DNA from: Actinoplanes cyaneus | GTDB lineage: Bacteria > Actinomycetota > Actinomycetes > Mycobacteriales > Micromonosporaceae | Assembly: GCF_016862095.1 (NCBI RefSeq) | Contig: NZ_BOMH01000036.1 | Span: 248,001 to 312,000 of the forward strand | DNA: 64,000 nucleotides | Direction: 5' to 3' | In this document: in pieces, positions 57,430 through 64,000 of the stretch | Layout of the letters: every line of letters starts with the position of its first letter | How positions within the stretch are numbered: position 1 is the first letter of the stretch | Made by a program: the position numbers and the translations under genes | The notes under the pieces: model-generated | Databases searched by the model: none | Told to the model about the DNA's origin: nothing | What the model saw: only the letters and a program-made list of their open reading frames with translations

Positions 57430-57795
57430 GGTGAGGTCGCGGCAGACGGGACCGGGACGGCGTACGCCCCGTATCGCTGGCTGCCCGCGGCCGAGCACCA
57501 GGCGGCCGGTGCTCCGGGCACCGGCGCAACCCTGCGTCTGGAACCCGGCGACCGGCGCGGACCAGCGAGGACGGCGCCGTGCGGCAGGCCGAGGTCGCCG
57601 TGACCGGCGGGCAGGGCGGCGATCTGGTCGCCATCGGCGGCGCGGTCACCGGCGCCCTCGGCACGGTGGTGCAGGCCGAGGTCGGCGTGTGCAACAACGG
57701 GGCCGGCCACGCTGAACGGACCCGCGTCGGCGAGTCGCCCAGGTGGGCCGGCGTGACCATTCCGGCGGGCACCTCAGTGGTCACCGCGCCTGGAC
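57430..57795 (+). pseudogene. Relic of the CARDB/Ig-like secreted protein family
   Basis: In one frame this region reads GTAYAPYRWLPAAEHQAAGAPGTG. After a frameshift near 57545-57565 it continues SEDGAVRQAEVAVTGGQGG, DLVAIGGAVTGALGTVVQAE and VGVCNNGAG. This matches the intact protein at 38224-40557 (FQWLTAGELATYSGGTPGTG, DLVAIGDAVSGAAGAVVQAT, VGVRNDGPA, then LPAGTSFVRAPG against IPAGTSVVTAPG). Both ends are missing, there is no start or signal peptide, and the frame is broken. It is a fragment of a deleted paralogue. Confidence 0.75.
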
Positions 57796-57841
57796 AAGCA
57801 GAGAGCCTGACCAGCGATGATGCCGGTCAGGCTCCCGGTGG

Positions 57842-58351
57842 TCACAGGCCGGTCGAGTCGCAGGCGCGCGGACCGTGCGTGGCGAAGTGCTTCTGGACGG
57901 CGGCCGGGATGCCCGCGCAGTAGCCGGCGCTGCCGCCGCCGAGGTACGTCCACTTGCCGCCCACGTAGTGGAAGCTGTCGACCTCGGACTCCTGCCCGGG
58001 CGGCTCGAAGCCCGCGATGGCCCAGCCGTCATGGCAGGCGATCTTGGTGAGCCGCGTGCCCTTGATCGGCGCGTGACCGCTTTTGATCTCCCAGGCGGCC
58101 AGCAGCGTCGCCTCGGTGGCCGGGCATTCGGAGTCGCTCGCGGTGGTCTTGGTGGTCACGGGCGCGACCTTCGCCGCGGCCTTGGAGGCGGTGGGCGCGG
58201 GGGCTGCCGCGGAGCTGGCAGGCGCGGCGGTCGGGGCGGTGGCCTGCGGGGTCGGGGCGGTGGCCTGCGAGGCCGAGGTGGAAGAGCAGGCGGCGGCACC
58301 GAAGGTCAGCCCGGTGGCGGCGATCAGGACGGCGAAGGTACGCGTGAACAT
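57842..58351 (-). CDS. Small secreted lipoprotein of unknown function
   Basis: A 169-residue lipoprotein. Lipobox FGAAAC (Cys22) after a hydrophobic signal (MFTRTFAVLIAATGLT) predicts diacylglyceryl modification and anchoring outside the membrane. Residues 23-72 are a low-complexity Ala/Pro/Thr linker with a 7-residue repeat (ATAPTPQ, ATAPTAA). Residues about 73-169 form a small globular domain with four Cys (DSECPATEATLLAAWEIKSG, IACHDGWAIAGFEP, AGYCAGIPAAV, GPRACDS), likely two disulfides. I do not recognise the domain. It lies between the Ig-like relic and the caspase gene and has its own promoter. Confidence 0.75.
   Translation of the reverse strand: MFTRTFAVLIAATGLTFGAAACSSTSASQATAPTPQATAPTAAPASSAAAPAPTASKAAAKVAPVTTKTTASDSECPATEATLLAAWEIKSGHAPIKGTRLTKIACHDGWAIAGFEPPGQESEVDSFHYVGGKWTYLGGGSAGYCAGIPAAVQKHFATHGPRACDSTGL
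58230..58271. repeat. 21-bp tandem repeat in the lipoprotein linker
   Basis: Two adjacent 21-bp units (58230-58250, 58251-58271) starting GTCGGGGCGGTGGCCTGCG encode the linker repeat ATAPTPQ/ATAPTAA on the minus strand. The copies agree apart from the last bases, so copy number could vary between strains. Confidence 0.7.
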
Positions 58352-58465
58352 CTCTATGTCTCCAGGTGAAAGCGCGGTTCAGGTGATGTCGAAGACTCTA
58401 TGGATCCACCGACCGATGTGGATCACGCATTCGTGCCACTACCCTGCGTGGCCGATAATGCTTCG

Positions 58466-60253
58466 ATGGGCGCCGTCTTCGCACTGCTGGCAGGCATCGA
58501 CACGTACGCCTCGGAGACCGTTCCCGACCTGCGCGGGTGCCGCAACGACGTGCTCGCCGCGGCCGCGTTCCTGCGCACCAGGTGCACGTCCGCGCGGGTC
58601 CTGCGGTTGCTCGACGCGGAGGCCACCCGCGCCGCGGTCGTCGACGGGATCCACCGGCATCTCGGGCAGGCCGGCCGCGGCGACACGGCGGTGTTCTGGT
58701 TCAGTGGCCACGGCTCGCAGGTGCCGGTGCCCGATGGGCTGCAGCACCTGGAGACGGGCCCGATGATGCAGACGCTGGTCTGCGCGGACAGCCGCACCCC
58801 GGGCGTTCCCGACCTGCTCGACAAGGAGCTGTCGCTGCTGCTCGACGAGATCGCCGGGCGGGGCGCGCACGTCGCGGTGGTGCTGGACAGCTGCCACAGC
58901 GAGGGTGCGAGCCGGCTGACGGTCCGGGTGCGGTCGGCGCGGCCGAGCCTGCACGCAGCCCGGCAACGACCGCCGGTGCTGCTGCCCGAGCTGGGCGGCC
59001 GGCCGTATGACGCGGTGGGTCGTCCCGGCGCCCGGCACGTCGCTCTCGCCGCGGCCCGGCGTCACGAGCTGGCGCGCGAGCTGGAGCTGGACGGGGAGCA
59101 GCGCGGCGTTTTCAGCTGGGCGCTGCTGCGGGCGCTGGGCCGGCTCGGCGGTTCCGCCACCTACCGGGAGCTGCTGACGGCGGCCCGCGTGCTCGTCGAG
59201 GCGCGGATCGCCGAGCAGGTCCCGCAGCTGTACCCGATCGAGCCCGGCATCACCGACCAGCCGTTTCTCGGCGGCGCGACCCGCCTGTCGGAGGGGTTGC
59301 TGATCCGGCACGGCCGGGACGGCTGGGAGCTCGACGCCGGCGCGTGCCACGGCCTGCCGCTAGCCGGTGGGGAGTTGCGGGTGGCACGGGCGGGCGGCGG
59401 CGAGCTGAGGGAGGCGCGGGTGACCCGGGTGCTCACCGAGCGCAGCCTGGTCACGCCGCTCGGCTGGGCGCCGGACCAGGAGCGGCAGTACCCGATGGTC
59501 TTCTCCCGGGTGCCGCTGCCGGCCACCACGGTCGCCGGCGTTCCGCCGGAGGAGATCGAGCATTCCGCCTACGTACGGCTTGCCGGCCCCGACGAGGAGC
59601 CGGAACTCCTGGTCGTCGGCGGCACGCGGATCCGTACGCCGGAGGGCGAGGTGCCCGCCGGTCCCGGGACACGCCTGCAACGCCTGGAGCACGTCGCCCG
59701 CTGGCGGCAGATCCGCGCGCTGGAGAATCCTCGGTCCCGCCTGGCGGGGGCGGTCGCGCTGGAGGTCATCCCGAAAGCGCCGGGCAATGCGCCGATCAAC
59801 GGCGAGATCAGGCTGGCGTACGAGAACGGAGTCCCGCCGAGGATCTACCTCCGCCTCTACAACCGCACCAACCGTCGTCTCTACTGCGTCCTCCTGAACC
59901 TGACCAGCGGATATCGCGTCTACACCGGCCTGTTCCCGGGCGCTTTCGTCGATGCCCGGTCAGCGGGCTGGGCCCTGGACCGCGAGCCGGTGGAGGTTTC
60001 CGTCCCGTCCCGTCCCGGCCGGCTGGGGAGACTGTGGGGCAGGTCGCCCGGCGTGACGCGCGACTGGCTGAAACTGCTGGTGGCCGAGGAACAGTTCAGC
60101 TCGGCGCCGTTCGTCCTGCCCGCTGTCGACCGGCTCGGCGCACCGCATCAGCGCTCGATCCGGCTGCGCGGCCCGCACCATCGGGAGGACGGCGAGAGCG
60201 CCTACGACTGGACCGCGGTCACCGTTCCGGTCGTCACCGAGAATCCTCAGTAG
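58466..60253 (+). CDS. Caspase-fold (peptidase C14) protease with a DUF4384-like tail
   Basis: A 595-residue cytoplasmic protein. The ATG at 58466 starts directly at the fold (MGAVFALLAGIDTYASETVP); the upstream extension to 58400 has low GC at third positions, unlike coding DNA here. Residues 1-250 are a caspase/metacaspase domain with catalytic His82 in FSGHGSQVP and Cys143 in VLDSCHSEG. The remaining residues carry no other enzyme motif. About 455-560 (RIYLRLYNRTNRRLYCVLLN, YRVYTGLFPGAFV) resemble DUF4384, often linked to bacterial caspases. No signal peptide. The gene ends convergently, overlapping the stop of the CHAT-like gene by seven bases. Confidence 0.87.
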   Translation: MGAVFALLAGIDTYASETVPDLRGCRNDVLAAAAFLRTRCTSARVLRLLDAEATRAAVVDGIHRHLGQAGRGDTAVFWFSGHGSQVPVPDGLQHLETGPMMQTLVCADSRTPGVPDLLDKELSLLLDEIAGRGAHVAVVLDSCHSEGASRLTVRVRSARPSLHAARQRPPVLLPELGGRPYDAVGRPGARHVALAAARRHELARELELDGEQRGVFSWALLRALGRLGGSATYRELLTAARVLVEARIAEQVPQLYPIEPGITDQPFLGGATRLSEGLLIRHGRDGWELDAGACHGLPLAGGELRVARAGGGELREARVTRVLTERSLVTPLGWAPDQERQYPMVFSRVPLPATTVAGVPPEEIEHSAYVRLAGPDEEPELLVVGGTRIRTPEGEVPAGPGTRLQRLEHVARWRQIRALENPRSRLAGAVALEVIPKAPGNAPINGEIRLAYENGVPPRIYLRLYNRTNRRLYCVLLNLTSGYRVYTGLFPGAFVDARSAGWALDREPVEVSVPSRPGRLGRLWGRSPGVTRDWLKLLVAEEQFSSAPFVLPAVDRLGAPHQRSIRLRGPHHREDGESAYDWTAVTVPVVTENPQ

Positions 60254-62064
60254 ACGCCGCGGTGCGTCAGGCCGCGCGCCTCGTCGCGCATCCGGCGGCG
60301 TAGCGCGTGCACGGCCGCCGCCGGGTCCTGGCGTTCGACGCCGAGCCGCCGGTGCAGCTCCCGGTAGACGGCGGCGGGCTTGCCGACCGCGTCGAGCCAG
60401 CCGATCGCCCCGGTGAACCCGGCGGTCAGGAACGCGTCTGCGAGCTGCGGAAACGCCGCTCCCGGCGGCAGCACCACCAGTCCGCCCGCACGCCGGATCC
60501 GCGCCGCCGCGACCATCTCCGCGGTCAGCTCGGTCCCCTCGCCGAGAAGCAGCACGCCGTCCGGTCCCACCGGGCAGTCCAGGTGCAGCACTGTCGCGCT
60601 CAGCCGGGCCAGCACGTCCGCCGCGGTCGGGCGGTCCAGCAGCTCGCCGCGGCCGTAACAGCGCCGCAGCTCGGCGCCGTCCGCCCCGGCCGGCAGCACC
60701 GGTTCCTCGACGATCGCCCGGCGCTTGCGGCCGGTCAGGTCGAGCAGCTGCGCGTGGCTCGCCAGGGTGGAGACGATCGAGCCGGGGGCGGCCGGCGGAC
60801 GGTCGGTGACGATCAGCGTCCGGCGTGGCAGGGAGTGGGCGGTGCCGAGCGTGACCTGACCGGTGGCGGCGTGCAGCACGAGCATCCCGTCCGGCTGCGG
60901 GACGGCGAGCGCGTCCGCGCCGGCCGCGCGCAGCGCCGCGGTGACGACGGTCCCGGCGCCGCGGACGCGGGGCTCGGCGAGCGCGTGGCAGAGCCGCAGG
61001 AACAGCGGGAACGACTCCGGTGGCAGGTTTCCCGCGGCGGCGGCGCGCAGGCTCGACCGGGCATCGGCGAGGTCGTCGCCGGCGCCGGGACCGTCGTCGG
61101 CGCGGGCGCGCAGGGTCAGGCCCAGGGCGAGCGCCAGGTGGTCGGCGGGCGTGGTGCCGCCGCCGCTGTGCAGGACCGTGGTGGCCAGGGCGACCAGCTC
61201 GTCGGCGAGGGCCACGGCCGGTTTCCCGGCCAGGGCGCCGGCTCCGCCGTACGGGAGATCCCGCAGTTGTTCTCGAAGCTCCTGGCGCGGATCGAGGGCG
61301 CTTCCGGCAGGTCGTGGCCCCGGCCCGGGCGGCTCGGCGGGGGTGACCGGATCGTCGCCCTCGACCAGGAGGACCGGGCGGTCCAGCGGATCGGTGCGCG
61401 CGAGCCGCGTCCCGGCGGTGAGGAGGGAACCCATGCCGAGGTCGTGCCACTGCCGCCGGCTCTGCTGGAAGCTCGCGACCGCCCGGGTGATCGCGGCGAC
61501 GTTCACGCCGACGCCGCCGAACGCGTCGGCGAAGCCCTCGGCCATCGTCAGCATGGTCCGGGTGGCCGCGGTGACCTGCGATGACAGCTCGGGCCCGGCG
61601 AGGACCGTGCGGAAGCACCCGGCGGCCGCGCGCGCCGCCTCGACCTGTGGCCCGCCGCCGGGTCGCAGCGCGGGGAGGAATCCCCCGGTGCGCAGACTGC
61701 CCACCGCCACCTTCATGTGGAGCTGACCCAGCATGATCCGGGCCAGCACACTCTGCGTGAACGGCAGCCGCGGATTCGCGAGGGCCTCGGTGAGCAGCGC
61801 GACACCGCTCTCCCGATCGCTGTCCGGCCCGTGATGCCCGAGGTGCCGGGTGGCCAGCAGCGTGCCGAGTTGTGCCGCGACCGGCGCGCGCAGGCCGTCG
61901 TCCGCGGCGAAGTAGCCGTAGGCCTCGGTCAGCGCCCCGATCGCCTCGGTCAGCTCCGGCAGCGCTCGTGACCGGCCGGTCCCGGCCCGCCAGTACCGAT
62001 CGGTCAGGATCCGGGCGCGTTCGAGGAGTTCGGGCGTGCGGGCCGGGTCGGAGCCGGTGGGCAC
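60247..62064 (-). CDS. CHAT-like protein that has lost its catalytic His and Cys
   Basis: A 605-residue protein starting at GTG 62064, two bases after the stop of the CHAT gene. The N-terminal half (to about 350) is helical and TPR-like (LPELTEAIGALTEAYGYFAA, LGTLLATRHLGHHGP). The C-terminal part follows the CHAT domain: VTLGTAHSLPRRTLIVTDRP against the neighbour's VRLAPTGLIVGDPD, then VLHLDCPVG (492-500) against VLHLACHG, and GGLVVLPPG against GLVVLAGCHTG. The active His is replaced by Val/Pro and the active Cys by Pro, so it is a pseudo-protease. It is intact and long, so a regulatory or adaptor role for the active CHAT or the caspase is likely. Confidence 0.75.
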   Translation of the reverse strand: MPTGSDPARTPELLERARILTDRYWRAGTGRSRALPELTEAIGALTEAYGYFAADDGLRAPVAAQLGTLLATRHLGHHGPDSDRESGVALLTEALANPRLPFTQSVLARIMLGQLHMKVAVGSLRTGGFLPALRPGGGPQVEAARAAAGCFRTVLAGPELSSQVTAATRTMLTMAEGFADAFGGVGVNVAAITRAVASFQQSRRQWHDLGMGSLLTAGTRLARTDPLDRPVLLVEGDDPVTPAEPPGPGPRPAGSALDPRQELREQLRDLPYGGAGALAGKPAVALADELVALATTVLHSGGGTTPADHLALALGLTLRARADDGPGAGDDLADARSSLRAAAAGNLPPESFPLFLRLCHALAEPRVRGAGTVVTAALRAAGADALAVPQPDGMLVLHAATGQVTLGTAHSLPRRTLIVTDRPPAAPGSIVSTLASHAQLLDLTGRKRRAIVEEPVLPAGADGAELRRCYGRGELLDRPTAADVLARLSATVLHLDCPVGPDGVLLLGEGTELTAEMVAAARIRRAGGLVVLPPGAAFPQLADAFLTAGFTGAIGWLDAVGKPAAVYRELHRRLGVERQDPAAAVHALRRRMRDEARGLTHRGVY

Positions 62065-62065
62065 C

Positions 62066-63988
62066 TCAGCGTCCCCAGTGCACGAAGCCGGCCCAGGCGG
62101 CGACCTCGGCCGGGTCGGTGCGGGCCAGCTCGTCGCGCAACTCGGCCGGCATCCGCTCGGGCGGCTCCCGGCGCGGGTCGATCATCCACAGCTGCGCCCG
62201 GTGCAGCGCGTCCCAGACCGGCCGCCGCTCGACCCGCAGGAAGTGGTGGAACATGAACATCAGCACCGAGGTCGCGGCGTCCGGGATCGGCCACAGCGTG
62301 GAGAGCACCGAGCGCACCCCGGCTGCCAGGAACGCGGTGCCCAGGCTGTACGCCTCGTCGTAACCGCTGATCGCCCGCCCGGTGTGGCAGCCGGCCAGCA
62401 CGACCAGCCCGACCTCCCGTTCCGGCGCCCGGGCCAGCAGCGGGCCGATCGTCTCGGCGGCCAGCCGGTCACCGCCGGCGAGCAGCAGATAGGCAGTGCC
62501 GCGCCCGGTCGAGGCGAACCCGTGGCAGGCCAGGTGCAGCACCGCGCCGGCGCCCGGGGAGGACGAGGTCAGCCAGTCGCGCACCTCGTCGGCGCTGCCC
62601 GGGCCGGTCGGGCTGACGCTGTCGTCCAGGCGGCGGCCGACGTACCGGGCGCCGGGATAGAACGTGCGGCGGATCGCCCACGCCTCCACCCGCGCCGACG
62701 GCAGGTCGTCGGCCACCCCGCCGGTGTCCGGGTCACCGACGATCAGCCCGGTCGGCGCGAGCCGCACCGGCGGGAGGGCGGCCGCGTGGCACAGCATGCG
62801 CGCCGAGACCACCTGGGAGACGGCGACCGACTCGATGGCGTAACGCCCGTCCCGGCGGCGGGCCGCCTGCCACGGGATCAGCGCCAGCTTGCCGGTCGGC
62901 ACCAGCACGATCCGGGGCGGCCGGCCGGCCGGCAGGGTGCGCAGCCGGGGCAGGTACTGCTCGACGACCGGTCCCATCGCGGCCCGCCACGCCCAGCGGC
63001 ACAGCCCGTCCAGGCTGCCGGCGAACGCCGTGTCCGGCCGCTTGCCGGCGCCGGCCGGGCCCATGTCCCGCCGCGCTGCGGTCGTCAGGTATTGCTCGAC
63101 CTCCAGGTCGTCGTCGGGGCGCAGGTTCGGCAGGGTGAGATAGCTCGGCGGGCCGTCGGCCGGGGCGAGCACCGCGTGCCCGGGCAGGCCACGGTCGCCG
63201 GGGACGAGGTAGACCAGCACGTCCGCGTCCAGGTCGCGCAGCGCCCGGCGGATCTCCGGCAGACCCGGCGGGTCGAGCAGCGCCGGCATGCCCTGCTCGG
63301 CGAGCACCCGGAACGCCTCCCGGCGCAGCGTCGTCGGCAGCCGCTCCGGGTCGCCCGAGGCCAGCGCCGACTCCCAGCGCACGGCCAGGTCGGCCCGGCC
63401 GGCGGCACGCAGCCGGGCGGCGACCCGGCCGACCTCGGTGGCGGCGAACAGGGCCAGGCCGCGGCCGGCGTCCAGCGCCTTGATCGCGCCGGCCGCGTCC
63501 CGGTCGTGCAGGCCACGGCGGGCGAAGTCCAGAGCGTCCTGGCTCGCGTCCGCCGCAGCCAGCGCCGCCCCGGCCAGGTCGGACTGCACCATCACGTGGA
63601 ACGTGTGCCCGCGCATCGCGTCCAGCCAGGCGGGATGCTCCGACGCAGAGGTGTGACCGAGCCGGGTCTGCACGGCGTCGAGCAGTTCGTTGATCAGCGA
63701 CCAGTGCGGGTGGTCGGCGTCGCCGGCCAGCTCCCGGGCCGTGGTGAGCAGGCTCATCGCCTCGTCCAGGCCGGCCGTCGAGTTGGTCACCTCGCTGCGC
63801 CGGAAGAGGCCCATGGCGAGCCCGGTCAGGTGGAACGCGCGGTTGAGGTCGTCCGGCGGGACCAGCGCGACCGCCTCCCGCAGGTGCCCGATCGCCGTCT
63901 CGATCTTGCGCGGGTCGGTCTCCTCGCCCATGCCGAGCATGCGTGCCGCGGCGAACCCGCGCTGCATCGCCCGGTCCTGGTCGGTCAT
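62066..63988 (-). CDS. CHAT domain protease with TPR-like N-terminus, possibly running past the window
   Basis: At least 640 residues; no stop separates the ATG at 63988 from the window edge, so the real start may lie beyond 64000. Residues 1-250 are helical, TPR-like (GHLREAVALVPPDDLNRAFH, ALDAGRGLALFAATEVGRVA). Residues about 350-640 are a CHAT (caspase HetF associated with TPRs) domain: RIVLVPTGKLALIPWQAA, LHLACHGF with His489, VVLAGCHTG with Cys534, and VRSVLSTLWPIPDAATS. The dyad is intact, so it should be an active cysteine protease. A GTG two bases past its stop begins the inactive paralogue. CHAT proteases act in immunity and regulated cell death in other bacteria; here the trigger is unknown. 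Confidence 0.87.
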   Translation of the reverse strand: MTDQDRAMQRGFAAARMLGMGEETDPRKIETAIGHLREAVALVPPDDLNRAFHLTGLAMGLFRRSEVTNSTAGLDEAMSLLTTARELAGDADHPHWSLINELLDAVQTRLGHTSASEHPAWLDAMRGHTFHVMVQSDLAGAALAAADASQDALDFARRGLHDRDAAGAIKALDAGRGLALFAATEVGRVAARLRAAGRADLAVRWESALASGDPERLPTTLRREAFRVLAEQGMPALLDPPGLPEIRRALRDLDADVLVYLVPGDRGLPGHAVLAPADGPPSYLTLPNLRPDDDLEVEQYLTTAARRDMGPAGAGKRPDTAFAGSLDGLCRWAWRAAMGPVVEQYLPRLRTLPAGRPPRIVLVPTGKLALIPWQAARRRDGRYAIESVAVSQVVSARMLCHAAALPPVRLAPTGLIVGDPDTGGVADDLPSARVEAWAIRRTFYPGARYVGRRLDDSVSPTGPGSADEVRDWLTSSSPGAGAVLHLACHGFASTGRGTAYLLLAGGDRLAAETIGPLLARAPEREVGLVVLAGCHTGRAISGYDEAYSLGTAFLAAGVRSVLSTLWPIPDAATSVLMFMFHHFLRVERRPVWDALHRAQLWMIDPRREPPERMPAELRDELARTDPAEVAAWAGFVHWGR

Positions 63989-64000
63989 CGTCCAGTGGTC

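Noticed and set aside
57579..57923. Stand-alone gene of 114 codons
   Set aside because: Its conserved part starts mid-domain, it follows a frameshift, and its end runs into the lipoprotein gene on the other strand; it is part of the Ig-like relic.
58400..58465. Upstream start for the caspase gene
   Set aside because: Fewer than half of these 22 codons end in G or C, against the strong GC3 of every real gene here, so the ATG at 58466 was used.

Overview
The window is very GC-rich actinobacterial chromosome. Third codon positions are strongly G/C, GTG starts are common, and nearly every gene has a shadow frame on the opposite strand. The mix of secreted CBM13 glycosidases, LuxR-type ATPase regulators, regulators built from a helix-turn-helix plus a P-loop ATPase, HisKA_3 two-component pairs and partner-switching proteins suggests a soil actinomycete, most likely Micromonosporaceae (Actinoplanes-like). 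That placement is inferred from gene content, not from a marker gene. No rRNA, tRNA, CRISPR array, phage or complete insertion sequence is visible.

Left part (1-17 kb): an interrupted small gene, a DUF4259 gene, a secreted propeller/Ig-like protein, then two secreted calcium-repeat (GGxGxD) paralogues with two decayed fragments of the same family around them. Next come an Asp-nucleophile hydrolase, two convergent paralogous LuxR/ATPase regulators flanking a SRPBCC gene, an SDR and a tannase/feruloyl esterase. The tannase is divergent from a TetR gene whose probable operator recurs upstream of a secreted SnoaL-like gene.

Middle (17-36 kb): an M20 peptidase; a histidine kinase gene broken by a frameshift and an internal deletion; a PP2C phosphatase whose start codon lies in a 16-bp tandem duplication; a RidA/hydrolase operon behind an XRE/P-loop regulator; a two-component system; MerR and XRE regulators; a beta-lactamase-family esterase; an amidohydrolase behind twin palindromes; and two partner-switching kinase-like genes. 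A 49-bp element with a 21-bp palindrome occurs both upstream of the XRE/P-loop regulator and in the esterase/XRE intergenic region.

Polysaccharide part (36-54 kb): a GH30-CBM13 enzyme, a large Ig-like secreted protein, a CPBP protease, a GH64 beta-1,3-glucanase-CBM13 under a LacI/CebR-like palindrome, a histidine kinase/regulator/hydrolase operon, an unassigned barrel-like protein and a secreted propeller. The standout is a 1005-residue fusion of a processive family-2 glycosyltransferase with a cyclic-di-GMP EAL domain. It is transcribed divergently from a membrane-anchored GH18-like protein with CBM5/12-like modules, and together they look like a c-di-GMP-linked exopolysaccharide module.

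Right end (54-64 kb): a GbsR/MarR-type regulator divergent from a DUF4097/ABC exporter operon, a relic of the Ig-like protein family, a lipoprotein, and a protease locus. The locus has a caspase-fold protease with a DUF4384-like tail, convergent with a tightly coupled pair: a CHAT protease with His/Cys intact, followed by a paralogue that has lost both. The CHAT gene may continue beyond the window.
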